NCBI RefSeq assembly: GCF_040712315.1
Contig: NC_134018.1
Coordinates: 16,636,835 to 16,700,834, forward strand
Length of the DNA stretch: 64,000 nucleotides
Reading direction: 5' to 3'
Source of the DNA: Castanea sativa
Taxonomy: Eukaryota > Streptophyta > Magnoliopsida > Fagales > Fagaceae
The notes below the pieces were generated by a model that saw nothing but the letters and a program-made list of their open reading frames with translations, was not told the origin of the DNA and did not search any database. Each line of letters starts with the position of its first letter. Positions within the stretch are counted from its first letter, which is position 1. Made by a program: the position numbers and the translations under genes. Of the stretch, positions 1 to 13,300 are shown piece by piece.

Positions 1-688
1 AGTTGATTTATCATACCATTATTCATATCCCTCTCTCTCAAAAGAAATATGTACTTGATCTATTGTCTGAAACTAAGCTCTTAGTTACTCATCCTGTTGA
101 TATTCATATGCACTCCACTGTTAAATTTGATGGTGAGCATGGTGAACTATTCACCGATGTTGATCTTGAGATCCCTTATGTCATTGGTGTGGTTGATCAA
201 TATATGCATGCTCCTTCTCACTGAGGTTGTTTGCCATACCTTACATTATTTCTTACAGGCCTTCCTCTTCCCTGTCAATTACTGGTTTCAGTAATACTAA
301 CTGGGATGGTAGTCACTCTGATAGGTGGTGTACTTATAGCTATTGTACCTTTATTAGAAGTAATCTAATTACTTGGTATAGTAAAAATCATAATATCGTT
401 GCTTGCTCTAGTGTTGAAGTTGACTATAGAGCTATGGCTCATAGCCTCATACTGTTTCAGAAATGTTTTGAGTTCATTTTCTCCTAGTGTTTACTATTCC
501 CATTCTTATGGAGATGTATTGAGATCATCACACCACTATCTTTATTGCTAACAAACTAGTCCTGCATGAACACTCCAAACATATCAAGATTGACTGTCAT
601 TTTATTTGACACTTATTTTCACACCTCATGTTCTCTCAGATGCTTAGCCTAGTGACACCTTACAAGGTTGTTAGCTCATGAGAGGGAG
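1..688 (+). pseudogene. Ty1/Copia polyprotein remnant (RT C-terminus and RNase H)
   Basis: This is the 3' end of a decayed Copia pol gene that runs in from the left edge. Positions 36-130 translate to a QKKYVLDLLSET-type block typical of the end of Copia reverse transcriptase. Positions about 280-450 in another frame give the Copia RNase H block (GFSNTNWDGS, then SSVEVDYRAMAH). The reading frame shifts near 225 and stops follow after 480, so it cannot encode a working protein. It lies beyond the last visible exon of the minus-strand myosin gene, so it may sit inside a myosin intron or mark a truncation; the window does not decide. Confidence 0.8.
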
Positions 689-860
689 TACTGGCGTCAG
701 TGATTGTGGCTGTTTTACAATTGGCCTGTTATCCCTGTTTTAACTTGTGTATTCATGTAATCATAAAATAAAATATCACTCTAAAATAAAGATTTGCTAA
801 ATTGAAAGGTCTAAATAAGTAAGCCCTCAACCTTTTACTATTTGTCTTCTCTTTCAGTCT
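689..860 (+). repeat. Probable start of the 3' LTR of the Copia remnant
   Basis: A purine tract (GAGAGGGAG) at 680-688 resembles a polypurine tract and is followed by TACTGGCGTC, as at a Copia 3' LTR start. The right boundary is not clear and no second LTR is in the window, so the extent is approximate. Confidence 0.4.
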
Positions 861-874
861 TTTCTCTTCTCATC

Positions 875-990
875 TACCCTAATTTGCTAAAGTTAAACAC
901 ACCCAGTTGATCTTGAACCCACGGCCTCATCCTCCACCCATTACTATGGGAAAAGAAGTACCATCTGAGCTAGAGCTCACTAGCACCCTA
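875..990 (-). mobile_element. tRNA-derived SINE fragment
   Basis: On the minus strand this reads GAGCTCTAGCTCAGATGGTA, a good pol III A box, followed about 45 bases later by GTGGGTTCAAGATC, a good B box. That arrangement is typical of the tRNA-like head of a plant SINE. Two copies of what looks like the same family lie at about 48600-48855 inside the small gene's intron. No clear target-site duplication was found, so the ends are approximate. A true tRNA gene is unlikely because no cloverleaf acceptor stem is visible. Confidence 0.55.
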
Positions 991-1397
991 CACCCCATTC
1001 TTATGGGTGGACAAAGTGTCAATTAGCCAAAACTCATTGGCAATAAAATTGGTTTTGCTTTTTCAGAAAACACGCTTCAAGGGAATCGTGGGAAAACTAA
1101 ATCTAAATTCTAAATTCAGCTTCAAGAAATTGAAAAGATTCCAGATAATGGGAGTCTTGCAGTTCCAAATGTCCAGCAAAACTTCATGGTCTAATGAAAG
1201 TGATAAAAAACGAAAACACCTCTTAAAATGAAATATATGTATATTCTACAACCTACAAATAACAGTTAAAGGACCAAAATAGATGAAAGAGTTCACTTGG
1301 CTATACCTGTGGATATGGTACCTACAGACATCATTTTACTAAAAGGAAAGAACAGGAGTAAAAAATCTTAGCTGATAAGTGCTTCACAAAAGAGTAC

Positions 1398-4300
1398 CTT
1401 CACTTCTGAAATATTTCTGCTTGGCTTCCGTTTGGATTTTGCTTTCTCAGGATGTACCTTCCTCAAATTACGCATACCATTGATATGCCTCCGAACCAGC
1501 CATCCTCGTATTACTATGATTGTTGAAAATGAACAATAAGAAAACTGTATGCAATTGAACCGCCACAAAAGAAATGAACGAAATAAGTTTTACCAGATTG
1601 TAAATGCACAGCTGCATGCAATTCATCAAGTGCTTCAGGAGCACTAGCTGTGGAACACGTTATCATTATATTATACTTCCTTCTAGCATTTTCACCACGA
1701 ACAACTGCATTGGTTCCATTAGTTTAATCAAAATTTCTAATTAAAAGAAGGTACGGGGCAAAAAAGCTGCTGAAGATCCAAAAGTATCAAAGGAATCCCT
1801 GAAACCAATTCAGACTTCAAGAAACAAATTCAAGAATTTTAGGCACTTTGCAGAAAAAATATCTGTAATAAGGCCTAGAAAACCACAAGGCTCTGTAGAG
1901 AGTCCAAACAGATGCAGAATAAATTTAACATGAACAAGATTATAGGAGCAAACAATTGCTTTCAAATGAAACATTTAGAGGCAAAGAAACACATGCATTA
2001 CATGATTGTAATGTTGTCACTCCTTCCTTGAGTTCATGGAATAAACGACGAGCCTGGTGACCGCGGAAGCATTTCTGAAAACCAAGTATGCCTTGCAAAG
2101 CTTGTTTTCTTATATTCTCCAGCGCACCAATCTAAAAACCATTAAGAAATAACAGCATCAGGTAAATATTATATTAGAATAAATCACTTTTTTATCAGAT
2201 AAAATAATCTCATTCAAATGGAAAGATAAAAGTCAAAACTGCTCCAGGGTACAGAGATTCATTTCACTTGACGGATTACCCTTTCAGTCAAATGTTAAAA
2301 TTGGTTTCATTCCATAGTCATGCTTCAAGTAACACAGCAATGGCCCAGCCCCAACAACCCAATACTTTTTTCTTTTCCTACTCTACCCTTTTCTTTCTAA
2401 TCTTCCTTCTTCTCACGGACATCCTTACAGTCAGGGACCCCATAAAGCTAGCTGAATATTGGGGCAACAACAATAGAACCAGAAGCACAAGTACTGCCGG
2501 TAGAAGGCAAGTTTTGGTGATGAATGAGCGTTGTACAGTGCTTAATTATTTTCAGAAATACAAAACATTAAGAATATAAACTCTACGGTTCACCTCTTAT
2601 TGTAGACTGTTCTAACTAATCCAGAATTTTTGGGCACTGTTTCACATTTTTTGTTTATTATTTTATGAATTTCTAAGTAGAAAGCATAGAAATCAGTTCA
2701 TATCATCATAAGACAACTTAAAAAAGCTTTTGGGGCTTGAATTTGCAATTTTATGGTTCATTTGATTTTAACTGATAGGACGATAGGGATTGTTGATTAT
2801 TTCTGTAGAAAAGGAACACTCAATAATTCAGACTGACATTAGTTAGCAGAAGCAGTTGTAAGTTGTACCATAAATCACCTCTCTTTACGGGCCATGACAA
2901 TTATGAGTTTCAATGAATGGTTCTTGATATTCATAGACAAAGTGTGAAGAAGGCTTTCTCTTGCACTTTTGTAGGAAAGTCTTCTAACTCCCCCACACCC
3001 CTTTCTTTTTCTTTTGGGAAAGGCAGCATAGGAGATGCTTGCTAGTGTCAGATATAAATCAAAACTCCAATTTAGTCTAATTATTTTCACTCAGGACAGA
3101 AAAAAGAAACCTTATTGATTACAACCACAAAGTTGAATCAATTTAGAGTTTTGCTTCAAGGTTTATGCAGAATGCTGAAACCTTAATACACGCGCACCTT
3201 TTACCCCATATTGCGGTCCTATTTTGAAAATCCTACTCTTTTAAGGGCGTATCAGTTAATACACTGTCTTTCAAATAAAATGAAATAAGTTTCCAAAAGT
3301 ACCCTCCTTAATTTAAACTCCAATAAAACTAGTGAAAAAGGGATATTAACAGATTAACTACTCAAATAAAGGGTAAATTAGGAAATTCATCAATCTTATG
3401 CTTATTGACTTTTCAAAGAGGACCGGAATTTTGGAAATCACAAATTGGAACAGAGGATCAACAATATAGGATAGAGAGAGGACACACACATATATATAAA
3501 GGAAAATACCTGCCCTGTTCTGAGATACACTTTGGTATAACCAACTTGGTACATTTCAGGGAGGACATTAAATTGCTTTAGCACTGCAACAGATATACTT
3601 AATGGATCCTGAGATGCATTGGTCTCTGAAAGTAGGAACCCATACCTAAATATAACAGCAAAATACAAGAATTAACTCAGCATATGTTTAAGAAAAAAAA
3701 AATTATAAAGAACCATTAAAGAACTAAGGGAGGTTTAAACCCACAACCTTCCAGCAAACTGTTGATGTGCCATTCTAGTAGGATATCCAGATCTTGAGAT
3801 CCTAACAACCTCCAAAACTCCACAACACCTGAGCTGTTGCATGACAAGGTCCTCTTCATATATGCCAGGAAGCTGCTTGCTATTTGGCTTTATGCAGCGA
3901 ATGAAGTGAGGTGTGGTGTTCTCAAGCTGTTGCATAAGTTTGAACAGTTGGCCCTACAATAACCCACAAGATTCCTTGAGATTTTGCAACAGGAACTCCA
4001 GCTGACTTATAGTACCACAAATCTTGTAATTTTTCATACTTCTAAAAATATTGTAATATCAAAACAGAATATAACTCCTAAATCATCTCATATGATCACA
4101 TGCTGCTGTTATAAATTCCATGAATTCCACTTCAAATATTAAGCACACTAAAGCTATTCATACATACAATTCAAAAGAATGAAAAAAGAATGTTTACCTT
4201 AAACTTTGCACCAACACTCTGCTTCGGGGGATCCAATGCAGTAATCTGACCCAACTTTGCTGGTTTCTGGGACTGGTCAGGCATTTTGGAGGAAAACAGC

Positions 4301-7300
4301 TGTAGTGGTTGGCAACTGCATGATGAGAGAAGTCGGATAGAATCAGCGGGCAGCGGGTCTCTGTTCTTTTCCAGGAAGCCATTTGTATCATACAGAACCT
4401 AATAGAACTCCAAATATTAGAAAAACAATAAACACATTAGGAAGTGAAAAATGACTTTCTTTGTTCACAATCTTGCACGAATGCTTTAGAAAGCTCTGCC
4501 TTTCCTGGTGACTATGTTGCAATGTAAACTCTTGCAGAATTAGAAAAGGATGTTGCTTGGAAGAGAATAGCAAAAGAAAAGAAAAAAAAATGGAAGGAGA
4601 TTCTCCCTTGCACATTTTTGTAACAATGTAATTGTTCGTGTTATTAGTACATGGGGTATTAACAAACCATCAAGTTAAGCCAATCCAAATCTGTTCTATT
4701 TTGTAATATGTAGAACTGTTTCTAATTATTCTATTTATGTATCCTAAAAATAGTGCAGCATAAATCCATAGAGAGCTAAAACATAATTCCTGTGTGGTTT
4801 AGACAAACTCAAATAAATCGAAGCCTGGTCAAAGTTGCACTAGTATCTAATCTAGTATCATGCCAGTGTCAGATATGGTTGTATGGTTTGCCAAACACCC
4901 TCATATATAAGTTCTTTTTAAGTAGAAGATATTTAACTTCTTTACACACAGTACCTTCACCCCTGCTATCACAAAATAGGCACAACACTCAGATGAGTCA
5001 TGAGTCAAATTTCACTATTAGAATTTGGGAAGTGCAGGTTAAATCATCATAAAACACACTATTGGGAACCTCCTCAAAAACTGAGCATTAACTAACCTCG
5101 CCAGCATAGTGACGTATGCTAAAAGCCCTGCCTCGTTCTCCTTTAAAGCAAGAATTAGAATTTAGGTGCTGCTTAAGCTTACTGGCGAACGTCAAATCAG
5201 TGGCCTTAGGGAAATTTGATTCCTCATCTAACAAAGTTAGTAGACCCAAAGGTTTCTGCACAATCCACCACACAATAAAAAGTGAATGATTTACCTACAA
5301 AGATACATAGAATGGTTTCATATTGAAGAAACAAATCAAGAAGAAATAATAAGCGCATCATCAGCACCTGAGACTGAGTGTTTTTTGAAGCTATAGGGAA
5401 AAATTATCTATACAGTAGAGTATATAAATGAAGGCAATCAGAATCCTTTTTTGAGGGGGCAAAACATACACCAGAAGGTGTAAGGACCCACTCTCTTAAT
5501 ATCAAAAGGTACACTGAGAAAGTCAAATCAAAAGAAATTTTTGAAAATGTTCCGAACAGCTTGTGACTACAAGGTAACACATGAATGATACAAAGGTGAA
5601 CCCCAGAAATACCTTCTCAAAGAGATCTAAGCACTCCTGATTGTCTTCGAACTCAACTTTTGTCCAATCAACCCCATCCAATTCATAGTCCTGAAATAAA
5701 CAAGGAAATTGTGGCATTGCCATTATAAAAATTATATCATATTGCTAGTTAGGAAGGCTTATTTGAAGCAGTAGACAACAAAAAGGAATCTAATGAAAGC
5801 ATGTAAAGAAGGATAATTTAAACAAGAACTTCTAATTGCAAAATTAATTGGTCTAACCAGAAACACTACAGAACCCTCAACACTTTACAGAATGTCTTCA
5901 AGTACATTTTCCTAATTATTTAATATTTAAAATTGGGCTCATGGTCAGCATCTAGAATCCTCAACTACAATTTATTTGAGGATAAAGCATAGGATCCTTG
6001 TTCTAAGGAATAAGAAAACAAACAGAAAGGTTGAATTAAGATTAGCTTTGTTCATTCCCCCCCCCACTTTTGCAGTGTCCACCTCAAAACACTAATGAAA
6101 ATGCACACTCTATTGTCACCGACAAATGAAATGTAGTCAGTGAACAGCAAAGAGTAAATGATACTCTGAGTCTGTTTGGTTGGGGTGATTTTATGGAGGA
6201 TGGGAAATAGGGAAAAGAAAAGGGAGAGAAGATGGGTGCTTTCACATGTTTGGTATAAAATAAAAGAAAATGGAAAGTAAAGAAAAAGTGCGGGAGGGTG
6301 TTTTCTACCTAGGCCCACAAATATTTCTTATCAAAATGGAGAGGAAAAACAAAAGGGAGAGGGAAAATGGGGAGAGGATGGGGGGAATAAAATTTCATAT
6401 TTTACCCCCAAATCGAAATTTATTATTTCACCCTACTATAAAATTTCTCCTTATTATTATTTATGACCACACCATTGCTTCTTCTTTTTTGGATATGTAT
6501 GAAGATATCATCGCAACATTATTGCAAGCTTGAGTTTGGATGAACTTATTTCATTGGCTTATTTTGTTTTTAGAATAAGTTGGGTAAAGTACAATTACCC
6601 CTAGGAAAAGTGAGGCTTTAAAACGTTGTGCTTAAATTGGTAGTGAAAATAAGCTAGATTTTAAGCTAAAACAAATGGAAAGAATTTTTTCTTTATAAAT
6701 AATAATAATAATAATTTTAAAAATAAAAAAACAAACATATCTCATTGTTCATATATTATAACAAGTCCCTAATGAATTTGAGGCATGTTTTTTGAAATTC
6801 ATTTATTGATGCAATCTACCTTTTTTTTATATAAGTAAAATATTTAAGTAAGATGTAATCTACTATTGCTGTATTGCATCATTAATGTTATGGACAAAGC
6901 TTTCCTCCGAAATGGGTTGCAGCCCTCCAACACAATATGTAGTAGTTCCAAAGACCATCCATAGGTATTATATAACATGATCATTTAAATAAGCCACATA
7001 CCCATAAGTAGGTCATGTGACTAAAAGTACATGTGGATAATCTTTTGAGTTCCTACGTAATGGGTTGGAGGAACTTTCTTTGGAGGAAAATCCTGTTCAA
7101 ATGTTATTGACATAAACCTTCAAGAACTATAAAAAATAATGGGGAAAAAAACTTCTCATGTGATAAGGCATAACAATAACTTAACACAAATTACAATGCA
7201 TTTCCTTTCCTCTCATTCTTCTTCTCAACCAAACAAAGGAAATTAATTGTTATTTTCAATCTTTCAACTTTTTCATCCATTCTATCAAACACACATCATG

Positions 7301-10300
7301 GATAACTAATATTTCTCCATCCTTCCTACTTTTCTATCCTCCCTACTTTTTCTATCCTCCTACTTTTGTTTCCCACGGAGCCTTACATCTACAAAAAGGG
7401 GTTCAATATACTAAGTGCACAGCTGGATATTCTTATAGGGAGTAATTATACAAAGAGAAAAACAGTGAGATTGTTAAATTTTGAGAAGTAAAAGTCACAT
7501 CATAGACTGATCGTGACATTACATCAATGTCAACTTCATTTTAAATGTCTATATCGTAAAAACATCCTAATCCTAATGCACACATGGAATGTCAGAATTG
7601 CTAGGTGATAAAAATATATATATAAAAAAAAAATCTTCATTCGTGTTTTAGGGTGTGCAATAATTTATCATGGACTTCTCTAGAGATCATATTTTTTTAA
7701 CCTTTATTAAAATGGAGGGGAGGATAGGGATAATGGAATTCCTCCTTTTGGGGGGTGAATATTAAAGGAAAGAAATGGGTAGAATGGAACGTTGGATTCC
7801 ATCCCATGCCCACTTTTGTACTCCACCCAAAAGTAGGTGGAATGCTTCACTTCCCTTATTACTTGGTATGAAATCCCACTTTTACCCCTCAACTAATAAA
7901 AGACATTATATAGGAGAAGGGTATGGTAGTCAAATTATATATCTTCCCCTTTCCCTTCCCTTATACTCGTTGTCTCCTTTCCATCCCCGTCATTTACAAA
8001 GTCTCCTTTCCATCCCCGTCATTTACAAAGTCTAAGTATGTGAGAACCGCTTAGAGAATGGATGCAAGACAAAACCAAAACGATGCAACAATAGAAACAA
8101 TAGAAACTGAAGGACAGAAAATAAAAGATAGATAACCTAGTAATCAACACCAAACAAGAGAAAACCACTAGGACTCAACGCCAAACCATTTGAAGAATTT
8201 CAAGAGAAATTTTATTCATCTTCAAAAAAATCTGTCTTCATAGGAGTACAATACTACGCTTAAATACACTACTAAACCCTAATTCTAACTGGCATGGGAA
8301 ACAGTGTTGTTAAAAGCGCGCTTAAGCTCAAAGCTCGAAGCCCTAGGACTCCGACCCTTTTTGCCTCAAAAGCTAGGCTCATTCAACGAAGCGCACTTTA
8401 GGATCTTGACATTATTGATATAAACCATTGATTTTGCATATCTTTAGTGTAACTTACTTATCGAAAAAAAAAAAAATTTTGAGTATAACTTGTCCTAAAA
8501 CCCAACCCACAACCTCCCAGTTCTTCTCTATTTTTATTTTTTCTCCTTGAAACATTAACCCACCTAGCTCCTTAGTAACAATTACCATGTTGCAATGTCC
8601 TCATATTCCTAGTTCATTCATGAAAAAAAAAAACGTATGATATAATATATGTGGTAATTGTTTAGTTGCTTTAGTGGTTGATGTTGAACATAGTAGACTA
8701 ATTCTTATAGAGTTATAGTCATTAAGTGATTAAATTATTAACTAATATTACTAATTAGTCATAGGTCATATGGATATAGGAGATTTAACAAAGGATATTA
8801 CATGGAAGTACTCATATCTAGCTTATCCCAAAAAATAAAATGACTTGCCTTGCAATTTTTGTGTTAAAATTGCAAAAGTAGAGCATATCTAAATCTTATA
8901 TGACGTATATAAAAATAAAAATAAAAATAAAAAATCAATTTATATGATAATTTGATCAGTTGACTGTTGCATTTCTCATTAATACTAATTTTTCAACTTT
9001 TTAAATTATTTTTTAAAAATGTGCACTTCCCTTTAATCAGGTGCGCACTTGCGCTTTGAGCCTAGGCTCCCAGAGGCCTTTGTGCTTAAATGCACCCCTC
9101 GCTTTTACCAACACTAATGGGAAAACCCTAATTCTAATTCTAATTAACTAGGGAAACTTAGGCCCCATTTGATATAGTATTTTAACAACATGTTTTCAGT
9201 TTTTAAACAACATTAAACGCATTTCTCCACAATTTTTCACCCACATATATTTCAAAAAAATATAAACAACATTACTAGAACAACGTTACCACACGTATTT
9301 CAAAAAAATACAAACAACATTACTAGAACAACGTTACCAAATGGCCCCTTAATTCTAAATGATGTCAGAACTGATCTGTTCCCACACATTGAATTACAAA
9401 AATATTCTTGACTCTAGGAAATATAATGCTAATAGCCTAATTAACTACAAAGACCTAAAATAAAAATGCAAGTGAATTCCTAAATTAAATAAAACTAATT
9501 TAAAACAAATATCTCCCTGTGCTTCCAGATAGATCTGCAATTAAGCAAACACCACTAAGAGAACAGGGTTGACAATATATGACAAGAAACATTTGTGATT
9601 CTTTAAGCATCATGTTATTAAAGACGAAGTTTTTTTTAATAAGTTATTATTTATTTATTGAAATGATGTGGGTCTTAAACCAGGCCCTCAATTCAAGAGA
9701 AAGCATCAGAGAGAGCAGACTTGTTGACCCATGAATTCAATTTCCGTGTACACTACCATGCCTCCTTCATTCTTTTGTATTAAAGAAGAATTCTTAAAAG
9801 ATGCATTGTTTTTTAATGAAAAGTAGTCACAATAATTTGATATGCTCACCTCCTGCTCAAGTTTAAATAGATGCCTGTTGAAATGCTGTTGCAGCCTCTC
9901 ATTTGCATAATTTATGCAAAATTGTTCAAAGCTATTCCTCTGAAAATGAGGAGATGATATCATCAATAAAAATGCGGATATACTGCACTAAAAACATCAA
10001 TCATAGATGATCATACACCATATACCTTGAATGACTCAAACCCATATATGTCAAGGATACTTATGGATCTCCCAGTACATTGTTTGCGCACTTCAAGCGA
10101 CTTATTGATTTGTTCTACAAGCCAGTCAAACATGCTTGCATATATAAGTTTTGCCAATGCATCTCTTGCATCAATCGCCTGAATTTGAGGTAATAAATGG
10201 GCACATGTCACACAACGGGTGATTTGTGTTATAATAATATAATGGAGGGAAAAAAAAAAAGAATGCAACCCCAAAAGAGTGCATTTCAGATGTGCTTGGA

Positions 10301-13300
10301 ATAGAGGGATAGTCTTGTTGAGTGAGAGCTAAACAGACCTGCTGCAATGTCAATCTTTTAGCAATACTATCCTTGCCTGCTTGGATTTTACGGGTAGATA
10401 AAGCTACCATCAGTTCCTGGGAACTGCAACCCAACAACCCAGCAGCATTGGTTATAGCTGCCAAAAGGAAAAGTGAGTAAAAGTCACTTCAAAGTAAGTT
10501 TATATAAGAAATTCTTTAAAGAATTATGTATAATATGCCAGCACACAGAAAAAGCAGATGGCTTAAACCAAGTTTTAGATCAAATAAAATGAAACTAGAC
10601 AATGTCCATAGGTAAAAACAGAAAATACAAATAGGAGTTTCCATTTTAGAGGGGATAACATAGACTTTTGGACACAGATATCTCATATCTTAATAAAGAG
10701 GACACAAAGAAAGAGAGGGGAAGAAAAACACTACCATTCATCATTACTTTTTCTCTATCAAAGTTTCTTCTAGCGCTTTCCAAAGTTTGAGTTCAACTCA
10801 CACTATGACACATCTCCAGAAAATTAAGGTCCAAGCCAAGGAATCTAAACAGTAATCATTCTGTTCATATTAACTGGCATAACAACATAATTTTTTCTAA
10901 GCTTCCAATCATAATGGATATTCTCTTTTTTTAATAAGTTTTGGCTCCAAAGGGAGGGGAAGGGGAGATTCAAACTAGTAACCTCCACTTCATGAGACTT
11001 GGTCCCTAGCTGATTAAGCCACCTCTTGGGGGTTCAACCATAGATTCTAGATCTCTCAACATTTCTAGCAGCCAACCAACGAAATTTATATGTCTAGCAA
11101 CAAACATACTCTGCTGAGGACTGAGGAACTGCTATTGACACATTAATCTTATGCCCTCCATCTATATGTACCAAGCACCTTAACAAGGCTCAAATATCAC
11201 CATGTGATTCCTAAACCTCAAAAGGTCCAATTCAAAAATACCAGTTTAGGACTAAGAGAAATAATTTTTGATGGATACAACTAGCATTACCATAGACACT
11301 GCCAATATAGAAACAGCGTTAGGTGCAAGACATTCATCAAGGTCACAAAGCCAAACACAAATCTTACCTTCATCTGCCAACACCTCTACATGGTTTTCAT
11401 TGTCAATCACTTGGAATGATATGTTCCCCAGCCACAATACTGCAGCAAGCATTCTAAATGTGTGCTCTTGATCTTCTTTGCTGATTTGAATAATGTCTAG
11501 GGCCTCCTGGAGAAATAAGAAAACAACAATAAGGATAATAGGAGACAAAATGAAATGGAATAGGGAATGTGAACCAGAATGATGAAAACAACTACAAGTA
11601 AACTTACCATGAGCATATGAAATTTCCGAGCATCATCAACCCCATGAATTGCCAAGCAATCACTTTGATTAAGATACCTGTACTCGCTAGCCATTCTTAG
11701 GTTCAGTTTCTCTGCAAAGAAAAACATAAATTAATTCCAAGTATGAGAGAAAAACTTCTCTACAAAGTCATTCAAATGAATAATGAGCATATTAGAAAAT
11801 TGAGAGAACACAATGGCTGGTCTAGCTTTATTTTTAGAAAATGCTTGTCTCAAGACTTAATACTTGAATATGAACAACATTTTAGGTTTAAAGCAGAGAT
11901 TATTGCTAACCATCACTAAATTAACAGATGAGGCTAGTTGGGAGAAACAATTAGGAAAGCTGGGACAACTATTCTCAATGTTTTTACTAAGCTGGCCCAC
12001 TCACAACACACAAGGAGGGCACAATGAACATTTGAGAGGTACCACAAAGAGGATCCATAGGTCATAAGGTCTATCTATTTTAAAAATTGGCCATTTTCTA
12101 AGTATAATCTGCAATATTTAGAAAATTCTTGGTATACGATACCAGGTAGGTGGTTTGAAATAGGCTGAATACCAACTGTCATATGGCAAGAGTACATGTA
12201 GAAGCAGACACAGGCTAAAGGCTATGATATGATGACTTCAGAGGGACCTGAAACCCTAAATTTCCCATAAACAAACCAATACATAATAGCAGGAAAAGGT
12301 TCAGGGCCTTTACCAGAACGATACAATGTCTATAGCCATATTTGTCAAAGTGGATAACAATTATGCACGCTGAAAGAATGTGAATCAGCCAAACTAGAAA
12401 TTAAAATTTGAGAAACTAGAGTGTAATGATTACAAATGAACGTCCTACCTTTAAGAACTGATGAAGCACCAGCACAAAGTTGGTAAAAGACATGGTATGA
12501 CCTCTCGCCATTGACCAGTTGCACTACTCTTGACTGCTCAAAAGAGAGTGATAAGTTCAGAAGTGAAACATGAATAGATATAAAAGTTCCAGGAACTCAG
12601 ATGGGGCAACAGGTTACCTTTTCTAACAGAACTGTCCACAATTATTGTTGGTAAGCATGAGGTTATAACAGAAATTAAGTCAGTAAACTCGATTGACATG
12701 CATCACAAAAATAGCATAACATGACAACAATTATTCAATATCAAACATGCTTACAGGTTTGGATTTTAGCACCACATATCTTCCCCAGTGAACAAAAATG
12801 AATCTCAATCAACTTCCCCTGCACAAATCAGAACATATTCAACATAGTTAAACCATTAAACCAAATTGCATAGCTCTTCTCCTATTTAAAAATTGTGAAA
12901 ACTGAGGGTAGTCATTAATTATCAATGCAAAACCCTAACAATCATCTCCCAACAAAAATTTTCAGCTATAAACCATGATAAACCTGGGAGAACCTTCCGC
13001 AATGAAGAAAAGAAAGAAACTCACAAATCGGCTAGAGTTGTCATTTCTTGAAGTTTTAGCATTCCCAAATGCTTCCAGTATATAATTTGTCTGAAGTATT
13101 TCAGCCTCTATCCCAAAACTGCCACCACCAAGAGCAGTCAAGTATTGCATTGCAATTTTAGCCGTCTCAGTTTTCCCAGCTCCACTTTCCCCACTGCAAG
13201 AAACACAATTAAAAGATTATTCTGCATGCTGACTACCAAATGAAATATTTGAAATGAGATCGGGACCAAAACAGATGAACAAAACATATAAAACAAAAAC

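Larger units (their letters stand above)
5691..9849 (-). other. Myosin intron 14 (4.2 kb), enlarged by transposons
   Basis: This is the longest intron in the visible gene. It separates HLFKLEQE from [14 protein letters not shown]. It holds the hAT-type element at 8302-9116, the PIF/Harbinger-type MITE at 9161-9348, a perfect 29-bp tandem duplication at 7972-8029, and G-rich stretches at about 6170-6400 and 7700-7900 that look like decayed MITE ends. Both flanking exons keep intact splice sites and the frame is preserved. Confidence 0.75.

Noticed and set aside
890..985. A true tRNA gene
   Set aside because: A and B boxes are present but no acceptor stem or anticodon arm could be paired; a SINE head is more likely.
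6172..7380. A 1.2-kb PIF-like element with ends GAGTCTGTTTGGTTGG and CCAAACAAAGG
   Set aside because: The end similarity is short and no 3-bp duplication was found at either border, so it is not listed as an element.
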